From contig NC_079215.1 in NCBI RefSeq assembly GCF_029633865.1, positions 50,698,897 to 50,762,896 on the forward strand: a stretch of 64,000 nucleotides of DNA, written 5' to 3'. The position numbers and the translations under genes were made by a program. This DNA is from Lampris incognitus (taxonomy: Eukaryota > Chordata > Actinopteri > Lampriformes > Lampridae). The notes below the pieces were generated by a model. It was not told the origin of the DNA. It searched no databases and saw only the letters and a program-made list of their open reading frames with translations. Below are positions 1 to 11,912 of the stretch, piece after piece. Each line of letters begins with the position of its first letter. The stretch's first letter is position 1.

Positions 1-1964
1 CAGAACTACGACCTGAGGGTAATCTACAAACCAGGCCCAGAGATGTTCATAAGCGACACGCTCAGCAGAGCTACGGCTGGATGCTACGGCAGAGGGACTG
101 CATATCAGCGACACGCTATCTGCTCTCTGCAACAAGAGCAGGAAGACATACAGCACGTGAACCAGGCAGAGTACCTGAATGTGACTAACCAGCGGCTGGA
201 ACAGATCAGACGACACACCGACAGAGATGAATGCTTACAGGCACTGAAGAACACTGTTCTCGTGGGCTGGCCAGATGTAAAGGAGGAAGCGCCCCTCATC
301 GCTAGGGAGTACTGGCCCTTCAGGGATGAAGGATGAACGGAGTTCTGTTCCGGGGGCAAAAAGTCATCATCCCAAAGTCACTCCGCCCAGAAATGTTGAC
401 GCGCATACATTCAAGTCACATAGGGGGTGATGCATGCTACCGACACGCTCAAGAGACATTGTACTGGCCCAACATGCAGTCAGAGATAAAGGACTTTGTA
501 AGCAGCTGCTCGACCTGCAATGTGTACGCCCACAATCAGCAAAAGGAGACCATGCTCTCTCACGAAGTACCAACCAGGCCATGGCAGGTCTTGAGCATGG
601 ACCTATTCAGCTTCAGACAGAAAGACTATCTCCTAATAGTCGACCACTATTCCGATTTTTGGGAGATTGAGCTTCTACCCGACATGTCTGCAGAGACAGT
701 CATCAAGCGATGTAAGGCACAGTTCGCCCGACATGGTCAGCCAGAGAAGGTTATTACAGACAACGGCCCTCAGTTCACAGCTCAGTTCACACGGTTCGCT
801 TCTGAGTGGGAATTTGAGCACGTGACCTCCTCTCCCAGACACCCGAAAGCGAATGGCAAGGCCGAGTCGGCCGTGAAGATTGTAAAAAATCTTCTGCGTA
901 AGGCCGCGCATGATGGTGAAGACCCCTGGAAAGCCGTGCTTCACTGGAGGAATACACCTACGGAAAACATGGGCAGCAGCCCAGCACAACGCCTCATGTC
1001 CCGCCGGTTGAAGACGTCCATCCCGGCGGCAAGCAAGCTCCTGGAACCAGCTGTTGTCGTGGGCGTCACTGAAAAGCTGCGCCACAGGAAGCAACTCGCC
1101 AAATCCTTCTATGACAGATCTGCCCGTGAATTGCCGGCACTTGAAATTGGGGAAGTCGTACGGATGAAGCCCCTGCCAGGTGATAACACTGGCCGCTGGA
1201 GAGTCGGAACTTGTCTCCGCAGGGTTGCGCCGAGGTCTTATCTTGTGGACATTGATGGCTCCCTGTACCGTCGTAACAGGATCGATCTCAGAGTGGCTGA
1301 GCCAGCTGCACGAGCCGCGCACGATCCTGTTGAACCCGCTGCGGCACACACACCGGACGGGGATCCAGCTACAGAAACTGTCATTGAGACCCCTCAGGCT
1401 GTGTTCGAGCCGAGCCCCATCAGGTCCATGCCCAAGGCGCCATCTACTCCTGTTGGCGCTCCGCGTTCGGATGGACACACTTACACAAGGGTTGGACGGC
1501 TGTCTAAACCTCAACTGAAACTCACTATGTAATCTGAATAATGTTGATGGTTGCTATGTGGGAGAGAGGGGGAAAAGAGGAGAAATGTTATCATACGCTA
1601 CTGTGGTTATTACACTGGTATGGGATATGAAGAGATTTACTGCTGTTGCACTGTTATTGGTTGTTCGTATATGAAAGTAATTTTATTTTGCACTAACTTC
1701 ATGTGTATGTGTTTATACTTGGAAAAGGAGGATGTTACGGGTCTAGATAGATCGATGCCATCGGCTATCCACTAGTTTACCTTAGATACACATGACCCGC
1801 GCTCAGGAACATGTTACAGCACTTTGAATATACTTGGCTGCACTGAGCAACTCGTGTGTGTGTCATTCTTTATAAGATAGCCTACTGAAACATAATAAAC
1901 ATGAAGGCACTGCATGGTGTGTTGCGTTCGCGGTCGGTTCATTAGGAAAACTTCCTTTCAAACA
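1..1964 (+). mobile_element. Ty3/Gypsy LTR retrotransposon, 3' part
   Basis: This is the downstream end of a Ty3/Gypsy-type pol region, entering from outside the window. The first ~330 bases read as the end of the RNase H region and its linker. From 333 to 1532 comes integrase: an HHCC zinc-binding module (CSTCN near 510-530), a catalytic core with MDLF, TDNGPQF and the HPKANGKAES segment, then a basic C-terminal domain and a proline/alanine-rich tail. A probable 3' LTR follows at about 1733-1964. Treated as a fossil: the visible coding part is mostly open, with about one break. The 5' half lies off the window, so wholeness cannot be judged. Family assignment is secure from the integrase motifs; age is probably fairly young because the frame is well kept. 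Confidence 0.9.
1733..1964 (+). repeat. Probable 3' LTR of the Gypsy element
   Basis: The segment begins TGTTACG shortly after the end of the integrase frame, carries an AATAAA-type signal near 1893-1900 and can be closed at a CA near 1964. The right border is a guess because the other LTR and the target-site duplication are outside the window. Confidence 0.5.
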
Positions 1965-2146
1965 TTGTTTTCTCAACTAACCAGCCCGGCTTGGTGCCGC
2001 TAACATGCCACTTTTTTGACTTAACTGCTAGCGTTAGCTTCTTTCGCTGCCCCAGGACCGTCTCCTCCTGGGCAATGTAAGCGAGTTACAGTGGGGCTTT
2101 ACATTCCGCATTCAACGCCACACATACCAAACTTCAGTTTACTTAC

Positions 2147-2208
2147 CCATACGTTTGTTCACATTTCCTGCACCGAAAATCGTCTAAATTAGAATTGGGC
2201 GAAGGCAT
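2147..2208 (-). CDS. Possible orphan first coding exon (hypothetical)
   Basis: On the minus strand an ATG at 2208 opens a 20-codon stretch containing FRCRKCEQTYG (a C-x2-C pair) and ends at a good splice donor, GG|GTAAGT, at 2147/2146. The upstream side (2210-2060 and beyond) has CpG-containing sequence. If real, this is the start of a gene running left out of the window, with the Gypsy element in its first intron. I do not recognise the product. It could equally be part of an old repeat or chance. Confidence 0.2.
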
Positions 2209-2282
2209 CTCGGTCCGTCCACCGTCTTGCTAACTTTGGGTGTCATGTGTGTAATTTAAACATGTCACAAAAAAACGTCCCC

Positions 2283-2345
2283 GCATCCCCGTGACCCTGA
2301 GAGCAGAATAAGCGGTTTGGATAATGGATAGTTGGATGGAATAAA
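2283..2345 (+). repeat. SINE family B, tail fragment
   Basis: About 60 bases match the 3' end of the SINE family B described at 22,705-23,145, in the opposite orientation: the CATCCCCGTGACCCTGA core followed by the ATGGATAGTTGGATGGA tail. The tRNA-like head is absent. Confidence 0.5.
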
Positions 2346-2737
2346 AGTCGTGTCAAAGGGGGGGGGGGGTGGACTGTGTGGGCGCCCCTATTTACTCCGG
2401 TAACAACATGTCGCTGGTACATTGGTTCCTCCCCAGTGAGGAGTATAACGTCAGGCGCTCCATAACCACAACACGCAGAGGGATGAATGAAGATGTGCAT
2501 GTATAAAATTTAATATAAATATTTCGTCCATCATTAAAGCACTGCAAAATTTTAGTTTTGGTTGAGAAAACTACTATGTACTACTCATGGACAATAATAC
2601 TGACAAGCCCAATGACCTATTACATTCCGACTCTGGTGGGGGTGGCACCTGGGGTGGCCACTTAGTTTCTAGGGGTGCCCCCCCCGTTGGCCACACCCCT
2701 GGTCTCATAAAGAATTTACCTGACTCGCTGGATTTTA

Positions 2738-3080
2738 TATATAGCGCCCGTGGTGCGGGAGACCAGAGTTCGCGTCCCGAATGCAGCGGTTCCCGGCTGC
2801 CCCCCCTGAATTCACTACATTCGTGTCATAAGTGGGATGGTGAGACCGTGAGGCCATCGGAAGTGCGTGTGCCAAGGCGTGAGGGAACTGGTATGCTGAA
2901 GCACGGGGACGCGCTTCGCGGAAGGGGGGGGGGGTAGTGTAACGTGCACGGATAAATAGACTCGATAGCCTTTGGCGAATGGGTCGGACCCTTTCGTCGA
3001 CTGGTTAACGTTGTCGCCCGTGATGCTGGAGATCCGGGTTCGCGTCCTGGCTGTGGCGGTTCCAGGACTGCTCCCTGAAT
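2738..3080 (+). repeat. Two tRNA-like modules
   Basis: Two related stretches (about 2738-2815 and 2981-3080) resemble tRNA-derived SINE heads. The second has GGGTCGGACCCTTT, an A-box-like CGACTGGTTAACG and a B-box-like GGGTTCGCGTCC, then GGCGGTTCCAGGACTG and CTCCCTGAATTC. The first shares the second half (B-box-like GAGTTCGCGTCCC and the same CCCTGAATTC end). They are repeats, not functional tRNA genes: the fold lacks a convincing anticodon arm. Confidence 0.45.
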
Positions 3081-3103
3081 TCGCTACTGTGTATATATAT
3101 ATA

Positions 3104-4560
3104 TGTAACCCTGTGGTTAAATTATAGGCCTTAGATATATTACATTGCACTATTAGATAAGAGTTTGGCCTATGTTTGTTATTTTGTATACCTTTTGAAT
3201 ATGAATATATTATATTGTTGATATTGTTCTGCAAAATAGTTGTTTACCAATGTGAAATGCATTTGCTTTAGTGTTGAAACTTACCATTGTTGTGATTGGT
3301 TGGCTGTGGAGAGAATACCTTACCTTGAATGTGATTGGTTGAGAGGGCAGCGGAAAACGTCAGCACGAGCAGACTGGACGGGGAGAGAGAGGTCTCTCGT
3401 CCCTGGTGTGAGCAACGGAGCAGTTTGATGTCGAGTTGTTATATGCTATTTTGTGGTGAGAGGAATGTAATTGAAGTTTAGTGAACAGTGATGTGTGCGG
3501 GTGTCTGACCGAGACCCATCCCGGGAACTGTTTGTGTGGATTTGGGAGACAAACTGACTACTCGTCAGTCCCATATGTGGACCCAGCGACGTTACGGAGC
3601 GAGCTAGCCAGTCGGTGTCCGTTGTTAGCACAGCAAGACGGGCGAATGGACTGGATGCGGTAAGGGGCTCTCCCCACAGTGAGTCGGGCCGTCTTCTAGT
3701 TTAGCGAAGTAACGTTATCAGTTACAGTGTAGTGTTGGGTTCATTCGACCATCGAGGAACGCAGAAGGAGTCGTTTGTTGCCGTGTTGTGCTGCTGAGGC
3801 GAGCGCACGGTTCGACCGTGAGATGGTGCTAACGGCTAACTAGCCAGTTAGCTAGGATGGCTGCCGGCCTGACGTTCGCTGCTGCACTGAGACGAAGACG
3901 AGCATTCATTGTGAGTACAAGCCGGATGTGCGGGCTTCCAAGGGGAGCAAAGAGGGCTGTTTAGGGTCCCAACGTACCCGATAAAGAAACAGGCCGCAAC
4001 TGGGGGTTGACTTTCTTTTATTTTATTGCCGGCTTAGTTATAGGGTTGTTGAGCTGTATGCTAATGTGTTAGTCTGATTAATTTGTGTATATCTGAATGC
4101 AGATGCTTGTTAGCCATTGAGGTTTATCACTTTCTTTCATTCTAATAATTATTACTCATAATACATTTGTATATATAATTCTATGTACCTGTGTGAGTGT
4201 GGATTATTCATGTGTGTTTATTCCTGTGGTGTCTAGGCTATGGTAAGTGACCTGTTGAGACAACCTTAAAGGGCTAGTCCACCATTTTACTATAAGTTAC
4301 TCGGTGACACATTGAGGTGTCTAGACCATGTTAGATATCCTTAAAGGGGTCATATGCCATATTTGAGCGCCTTAAAGGGGTAGTCAACTTTTTTAGTTGG
4401 AGTTACCAGATGACACTGTAAGACATTTAGAGCCTTTAGAACATACTTTAAACACATAAGAAGCGAAGTTAACATACTTCAATAGTTTATTGGATACCGA
4501 GTTGTATAGAGAACTCAGGAGCGTTGTCCTTGACAGTTAAATGGGATAGGTAGCGCTACA
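3104..4560 (+). repeat. Possible long solo-LTR-like segment
   Basis: The segment opens TGTAACCCTGTGG after a TA run and closes GGTAGCGCTACA, giving TGTA/TACA inverted ends with TATA on both sides. Inside are CpG-rich transcribed-looking sequence, an ATG near 3,857 and a good donor GTGAGT at about 3,910. This is compatible with a large LTR plus leader, but no primer site or coding part is seen, and it may simply be host intergenic DNA. Treated as a fossil. Confidence 0.22.
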
Positions 4561-4574
4561 TATACACACATGGA

Positions 4575-4668
4575 ACCCAGCCACTGAGCAGGCACAACCC
4601 AGCCACTAAGAATGCACAAACCCAGCCACTGAGGATGCACAACCCAGCCACTGAGGATGCACAAGCCA
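4575..4668 (+). repeat. Tandem repeat in LINE leader (~22 bp x 4)
   Basis: Four near-identical units of the form CCCAGCCACTGAGGATGCAC plus AA lie head to tail at the 5' edge of LINE copy 1. Copy 2 at 54,866 has only one unit. The unit is therefore part of the LINE 5' leader and varies in number between copies. Confidence 0.8.
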
Positions 4669-5770
4669 GTGCATTCTTAGTGCCAGTCCAGAGCCCGGAC
4701 AAATGGGGAGGGTTGCGTCAGGAAAAGCATCCGGCGTAAAATCTTTGCCAAATCAAATATGCGGATCATAAATAAGATTTTCATACCGGATCGGTCGAGG
4801 CCCGGGTTACCAACGACCACCACCAGTACTGTTAACCAGCAGGGTGCTGGTGGAAACTATGCTACTGTTGGGCGAAGGAGAAGGAGAGGGGGAAAGCATG
4901 TCCAGAGGCAGCTAGAGAGGAGGAAGGGTAGGCATGTGGAGGTGAGAATCGGAACTTTGAATGTTGGCACTATGACTGGTAAAGGGAGAGAGCTGGCTGA
5001 TATGATGGAAAGAAGAAAGGTAGGCATACTGTGTGTGCAAGAGACCAGGTGGAAGGGGAGTAAGGCCAGGAGTATCGGAGGTGGGTTCAAACTCTTCTAC
5101 CATGGTGTGAATGGGAGGAGAAATGGGGTAGAGGTAATTCTGAAGGAAGAGTATGTCAAGAGCATGCTGGAGGTGAAGAGAGTGTCAGACAGAGTGATGA
5201 GTATGAAGCTGGAAATTGAAGATGTATTGCTGAATGTTATCAGCGCGTATGCCCCGCAAGTTGGGTGTGAGATGGAAGAGCAAGAATAATTCTGGAGTGA
5301 GTTGGACGACGTGGTGGAGAGGGTACCCAAGGAGGAGAGAGTGGTGATTGGAGCGGACTTCAATGGACATGTTGGTGAAGGGAACAGGGGTGATGAGGAG
5401 GTGATGGGAAGGTATGGAGTCAAGGAGAGGAATGTGGAAGGACAGATGGTGGTCGATTTTGCGAAAAGGATGGAAATGGCTGTGGTGAATACATATTTCA
5501 AGAAGAGGGAGGAACACAGGGTGACGTACAAGAGTGGAAGAAAGTGCACACAGGTGGAATATATCTCATGTAGAAGGCGCGCTCTAAAAGGGATTGGAGA
5601 CTGCAAGGTGGTGACAGGGGAGAACGTAGCTAGGCAGCATCAGATGGTGGTCTGTAGGATGACTTTGGAGACCAAGAAGAGGAAGTGAGTGAAGACACAG
5701 CCGAAGATCAAATGGTGAAATTTGAAGAAGGAAGATTGTTGTGTGGAGTTCAGGCAGGAGTTAAGACTAA
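4575..5770 (+). mobile_element. RTE-clade LINE, copy 1 (3'-truncated)
   Basis: The leader and apurinic endonuclease part of an RTE-type LINE, closely similar to copy 2 at 54,866-57,992. The frame at 4759-5289 carries the endonuclease signatures GTLNVGTM and QETRWKGSK; the frame at 5302-5688 continues with [13 protein letters not shown] at about 5287 interrupts the frame relative to copy 2, another stop lies near 5686, and the reverse transcriptase is missing because homology stops abruptly near 5770. Loss of the 3' end is unusual for a LINE, which normally loses its 5' end, and suggests a later deletion. No target-site duplication can be paired. Confidence 0.88.
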
Positions 5771-5850
5771 GACTTAAACTAAGCTAAGCTAACCTAAGTT
5801 AAGTTAAATTAAGTTAAGTAAAGCTAAGTTAAGTTCATTTAAACTGGGCA
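5771..5850 (+). repeat. TTAAG-type simple repeat
   Basis: Degenerate runs of TAAGCTAAG / TTAAGTTAAA begin exactly where homology to the LINE ends. It may be an expanded tail or unrelated low-complexity DNA. Confidence 0.6.
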
Positions 5851-7484
5851 GGTTTAGGTTAGGTTTGGTTTGTTTAATTCTTTTTATTATTTTCTGTAAA
5901 ATTCAAACAGAGAATGTTTTTTCCCTTGGTATTGGACTAGTAATAATTAAGTTAGCCTCTGATTAAAGCAGCAAATAGACTGTTTCAAATATAACATTTT
6001 CGCGCCCCCTGGCAATTCAAGCCCGAAGGAAGACAACTATTCAACAGCAACAGTTTGGCCTTTGTAATTCCTCCCGTCAGGGCTTTGAAATCTGGCGGCA
6101 CTGTGTTCCATAGTATGGCCCACGTAGATCATTTTATTTCCAATAGCAGTTATGTAAACATTATGGTGGCCCAAGGTGATGGGATCTGTAAAAGGATCGA
6201 GCATGACCACTGTGCAAATAGTCTCACCTTTCCCATTTAAGGTTCAGCATTTGAGTTTTTACAGTTGTCCTTAGGCTGATAAGATAAAAATATCCATAGG
6301 CAACCATTTACTCACTCTGTTAGTCACATACCTGACAACAGGTGTGCAGAGAGGTTGTCTGGACTGAATTTCAACATGGCTAATACATTTGGTCGAAAGG
6401 TGAAAGTCTTGTAACCATTGATATGTCAGCCAAAACAAAAACAATTTAAAGTACTCTGGAAATATATATGGACTTGGGTTGTGTATCTTAGACAGTGTAA
6501 GTTGCTGGGGCGATACATAATAATGTAATGGTAGATTAAACAGTTTGGTCTACATTTAGCCGGACACTTCCTGAGCTAGATGGGAGCTTGCACACAGCCG
6601 CCACATTGACATCAGGTTTAATACTCAGTGGGAATGGCTGAAACTTGCAGCACATGGTACATTGTGGACCACCATGTAGACTATGGATGTGTTCACTTAC
6701 GAGGTGCTTAATCAGTGACAGAGAAAGGTGAATAAAAACATATAAGTTGACCGATAGTGCTCTGTGTCATCATCATTTGCTCTGTACAAACAGTGGGCGA
6801 TGGGCTAATGGAGGAGAGATAAGATTGGTTGTAAAATATATCACTGGAACAGTGCTGTATTACTGCTGAAATCGTTGTATTCTTAATGGAGGTTTTTATC
6901 CGTCCTATCCTGTCCTATCCTATCTGTGTGTGTGTGTGTGTGTGTATGCGTCTGCAAGTTCAATTGGCTGGTACATCAGCACATTCTCGATTCCTCCCCC
7001 TCTCTCTCCCCCCCCCCCTCATTTTCCCCATTTGTTTGAGTCCGAGCGCCCCTTCCTGTTGTATATGCGTCAGCTTGGAGGTAATGGAAGCTCACTGACC
7101 ATGTGAACGGTGTCTCGTGGTGATGACATAAGCGTTTGGAAAACTTGGTTCTCCTCATATTGACGTATTGGTCTCATGTTCCGTTTTGTTTTTTTTGTTG
7201 TTTTTTTTTATTATTACGTCATGCGGTGGTCTATATCGGTCGGTCAAACAGTGGAAGTTTACTGGACCCGGGCGGCAATGACTGAGACACTTCATATAAA
7301 ATGCAGTATATTCACTTGTGAAGTATGGCACATTTTTATTGAGTAGAAGGAGCACAATAGACCGCTGGATTCTCGTTCTACCATCAGTCAGGACAGTGGT
7401 TGAAAGCTGATGTAACAATGGAAACATAGCCATAAAAACATCTGTCTGCGTGTTACATAGAGAGAGAGAAGAAAATAAATAGCG
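5851..7484. other. Intergenic, nothing recognised
   Basis: AT-rich sequence with a short GT run near 6,926-6,946 and a C/T-rich stretch near 6,990-7,030. No convincing gene, domain or repeat boundary was seen on either strand. Confidence 0.5.
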
Positions 7485-7857
7485 AGGCCCCCCCCCCAAT
7501 TGTACTTGGCCAATTACCCCCGCTCTCCCGAGCCATCCCGGTCGCTGCTCCACCCCCCACCGCCCATCCGGAGAGGGCTGCAGACCACGTCTCCTCCGAT
7601 ACACGTGGAGTCGCCAGCCGCTTCTTTTCACCTCACACTGAGGAGTTTCCCCAGGCGGACGTAGCGCGTGGGAGGATCACGCTATTCCCCCTAGTTCCAC
7701 CCCACTCGAACAGGCGCCTCGACCGACCAGAGGAGGCGCCAGTGCAGCGACCAGGACACATATACACATCCGGCTTCCCACCCGCAGACACGGCCAGTTA
7801 TGTCTGTAGGGTAGCCGGTAGGCAACGGAATAGACCGCTATGTCACCCCAACGCCCA
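7485..7857 (-). mobile_element. tRNA-derived SINE, family A
   Basis: Read on the minus strand it starts with a tRNA-like head (A-box-like TGACATAGCGGTCTATTCCG and, a little further on, the GGCTACCCTACAGACA junction), then the conserved body (CGCCTCGTCTGGTCGG-like part, GTGAAAAGAAG, TACGTCCGCC, TGGAGCAGCGACCGGGATGG) and a GGGG/AATTG end. Four other copies lie at 12,470-12,910, 15,690-16,140, 17,165-17,625 and 52,504-52,620. Confidence 0.75.
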
Positions 7858-8599
7858 CAAATAGGGAGTTTTTATCTGTGAGTACAGTATATGCACACAG
7901 CAATGGATAACAGATCCGAACAATATTTTTTAGTGAGAAAGAGAGATAGAGAAACGAAGAACGATGGAAATAATTTACAAGAGAAAGGTCCAGCACTCTC
8001 TGACTAATAATACTAGTCAGGATGTGTGAAAGATGAGGGTCGTAGACCCTATAGTTAAGTTTGAAAATAATTACGGATAAAAAAAAATCAATTGCTTAAC
8101 TACCAAACCTCTTTTTTTCATATATTACAAATAGAATAGAAAGTTTTCAATGTCAAAATAAACATCACATTTCAATAAATCAAATAATAAATTAGGTCAG
8201 ATTCATCTGGCCATCTACATATTCTCTGAATACAATTATCCTCGTCATTTACAAAATAATCTGTTCCAGTGTTACACCATAAAACGATGTCTTGAGGGTG
8301 TCTGTGTCTCTTTGAGACACAGTATACAATTATTAATTAAGTAGTCACATAAGAACTACTACCGTGATAAAAAACTGGGGAGAAAAGTTCATAATGAACT
8401 TAATTATTATGAATTCCACTAAAGGTTCAATTCTGTGTGCGTTGTTGCGAAACAAACTTCTGAACCCGCTCAGCAGGACTTGTGCAAATGTGATATCTAT
8501 TAATGAGTTTGTTTTTTTTTTCATGTGGAAAATTGGCCTGGCCTGTATGATACCATAGTAAATAAGGCTCTGGCCGATGTAATAAATGGTGATTTCTTT
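7858..8599. other. Intergenic, nothing recognised
   Basis: AT-rich single-copy-looking sequence. No open frame with recognisable domains and no clear repeat was seen. Confidence 0.5.
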
Positions 8600-9060
8600 T
8601 AATTGTCACCCTCACGACTCTGTCTTCGTCAATTATTGTCACAAAGAGAAAATACAAGCGGTACTCCGCAAGGTTTAGTTTTGGGCCCCACACAGAAAAA
8701 TTCAAGTATGTCATTACCTGCAAACTGGACTACTATAATACGTCGCTCTCAGAAATTTCTAAGAAATGCAATAGGTAAATTGCAACATAAACATAACATT
8801 GCTCATTTTTGGACAGAACTGGTCTTACATTACACCAGTCTCCAAGTCTTTGCACTGGTTACCATCAGTTTAGAGTGGATTCTTACTGTTTTCTAAATCC
8901 CTCCAGAGATTTATGATGTATATGCTACCAAAGTATGATCCTGGTAGAAACTTCATGTCTTCAAACTGCTTTTTTCTTATCTATTACTAAAACAAGACCA
9001 AAGTGTCTCGTTTGAGTAGTTTATTATTTGATTGATTTTAATATATTGTGTTTCTGGGTA
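8600..9060 (+). mobile_element. Decayed L2/Rex-like LINE remnant
   Basis: Short patches resemble the reverse-transcriptase end of an L2/Rex-type LINE: SGTPQGLVLGPT (compare the usual SGVPQGSVLGPLLF motif) near 8,655, then LDYYNTSLS-like and SLHWL-like patches up to about 8,870. The frame is heavily broken, so this is an old copy. It is followed by TTATT-rich sequence. Confidence 0.4.
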
Positions 9061-9144
9061 CCACTCATATTATTATTATTATATTATCATTGGTATTATT
9101 ATTATTATTGTTATTATGCACTAAAATTTGCTAGTCTTAGTCAT

Positions 9145-9150
9145 TTTATT
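9145..9150 (-). terminator. Candidate poly(A) signal of slc34a2
   Basis: AATAAA on the minus strand about 235 nt downstream of the slc34a2 stop. Other TTTATT motifs occur further left (about 9,020), so the site used is not certain. Confidence 0.4.
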
Positions 9151-9385
9151 TTACTGTAAGATGCAATCATTAGACCTACGTTTGTTTGCCGTGGACTTTT
9201 AACTTCCTCAAATCTAAAATGCATCACATTGCATTTGAATACAAAATGTATTACACAAACAAATTTGACTGATTGTTCGTCTGATTATGTTTCTGTTGTC
9301 GGAGGACCAGCACATCTTAGTCTAGTCACACTAGCTTCATACGGTAGGACCATGGCACAGTAACAAAGGTTTGTAAAAAATATTC

Positions 9386-9989
9386 TCACAGATGGGTTGA
9401 TTTCAAAATCTTTGTGTCATCTTTCAGTTCTTTCTCTCCATTTATTGCAGGGTTGTCATACATCTCCACCACATGCTCTTTCTCCTTGTCTCCTTCTCTC
9501 TGTTCTTGCTCATTGGTGGCAGCCTGGCAGCATTTGCAGCAGCAGCAGCATTTGGCCATAATGTTAGTGACCACTTGGTCCCATGGCTCCAGGGAGTGAG
9601 CCCAGAGAGGGAGGAAGCTCCAGGATTGCAGGGCTTTTGGCAGGCACTTGGGTCGCTGCTTCTGCAACACATTGATCACCACAATGGTGACCAGTATGAT
9701 GACCAGAGGCACACTTACACACACCAAAACCTGCCAACCAGCCAGCGACAGGCTAAAGATGAAGAGGGGAAGGAAAAAGAAACAGCAGATGATGTAGACA
9801 GCAGCAAACCAGCGGTAGGAGGCAGTGATGTTGCCCAGCCCTTTAGCCAGCCGGATGGGAATCCTGGTGATGGGAATTGGGTACCATAGTATGATGCCTG
9901 AGATGTTGAACAGGAAGTGGACCAGGGCAATCTGCAATGAGAGGGCATGGTGAGATGTAATGTTGTGAATGAATAAAAAGTGTGCATGG

Positions 9990-10069
<80 letters not shown>

Positions 10070-10517
10070 AGCTGACCTGTAAAGCATTAGCCAGTGTGTC
10101 TCCAGGACTAGCCATGGCTGCCAGTATGGCAGTGGTGGTTGTACCAATATTTGAACCCAATGACAACGGGTAGGCTCTCTCTATGCTGATGACACCAATA
10201 CCTTCACAAGGAATGAGAGTGCGCATTAAAAAGAAAAGAACACATTCTGCAATGAGATATGCATGCATGAATGGGTGGATGGATGGATGGACGGATGGAT
10301 GGATGGACAAGTGGAAGGACGGGCGGACCAACAGGCAGATGGACAATTGCATGGACAAATGATGGATGAATAAGATGGGAGAACGGACTCACCAACAAGT
10401 GGTGTTATGGCAGAGGTGAAGACAGAACTGCTCTGGACAATGAAAGTCATCCCAGCTCCAACAAAGATGGCAATGTAACCAGTAACCCAGCCAAAAGGAA
10501 ATGGGAAGTCTGAAAGA

Positions 10518-10548
<31 letters not shown>

Positions 10549-11874
10549 GAACCACATATATACACACAAGCAAGCTCAGAAACATATTTACACATCAATA
10601 TACACATATAGCAGAAACAGGCACACATGTATGTATTCTTTCATAGACACTTCATTACATTTGAACAACACATTTCATTCAAATGCATCTAACTCACTGG
10701 ACGTCAAAATATAAACAGGTAAACAAAACAGCCCCTCACCAGTGTTAAGGATGGCTTTAATGACCATTGCCACCTGTCCCTTCAGCATGGAGTTGAGCAG
10801 CTTGACGATGAGAATCAGGCAGGAGCAGAGCACCAACAGGGAGAGAGCCAGCAGGATCAGACCCACCGCTAGGTCGGACAGATTCACGTCTACAAACAGG
10901 TGCTTGCCTGGGAACACACACAGAGAGGTACACTGTAATACTAACGTTTCTAAAATCAACTAAAATTAAACAACAGTAACGAAAAGCCATGTCATCAATC
11001 CCCCTTCCATCCATCCATCCATTATCTGAACTGCTTATCCTGCTCTCTGGGATGCTGGAGCCTATCCCAGCAGTCATTGGGCGGCAGGGGGGAGACACCC
11101 TGCACAGGCCGCCAGGCCATCACAGGGCCCACACACACACAACCCGGGATGACCCCCAAGGTTGGACTACTCCGGGGCTCGAACCCAGGACCTTATAGCC
11201 ACCGTGCTAACCACTGCGCCAGCGTGCTGCCCATCAGTCCCCCTTATCTGTTGCAAACATTCATGCTGAATGTGGCAAAAATGTTCACACAGTTTTGTTT
11301 AGCCTGTTTAAATGCCATCCTCATCCCATAAGAAATGTGATGGCATGACCCAACAACGTAAAAACTAATCAGTCGTGTATTTGCCACGCTGGTAAAAAGC
11401 ACTTTTTCTACAATCATTACAAGAGGAGAAAAGCTGTTGTTTATTAGGCATACATTTCTGGATGTTGTATGTCTCGGACACGTTCTTCAGTGTGAAGGTG
11501 AGGTTGCCGTCGACCCAACACAGAGATGGAGAGGTGCAATTCTCTGGTCCAGGAACTGTCACGTTCATTAAGGTCTAAACACATAAACACATACACATCC
11601 CATAAGCATGTCATAGTGTTGCCAGAAATATTAGCATTGACAAAACACCTAAGTCTGAGCCTTATTCACTTGCTGCCACCTTCTGTGACAGTAAGGAAAG
11701 AGTTTCGGGAACGAAGATGCTGAATATTCGTAACGACCAAGTTGTGCTCTTACTGTGTTGGTGAAGGTTTTGCACCAGTTTTTGATGAGGCTCTTGTTCC
11801 TGGCAGCAGGGTCTCCAGTTGCAATGCCGCTGATCACAGATTCATCCAGCTAAGGTACATGGGTTTGTGCGAAT

Positions 11875-11912
<38 letters not shown>

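Noticed and set aside
675-1514. 279-codon minus-strand frame opposite the integrase
   Set aside because: An antisense shadow of a conserved integrase frame, with no domain of its own.
9970-10080. Long open frames reading His-Thr or Cys-Val repeats over CA/GT tracts here and at 19,771-19,986, 22,376-22,470, 22,830-22,950 and 31,158-31,499
   Set aside because: They are translations of microsatellites; no flanking domain, and on this strand real exons end before the repeat.
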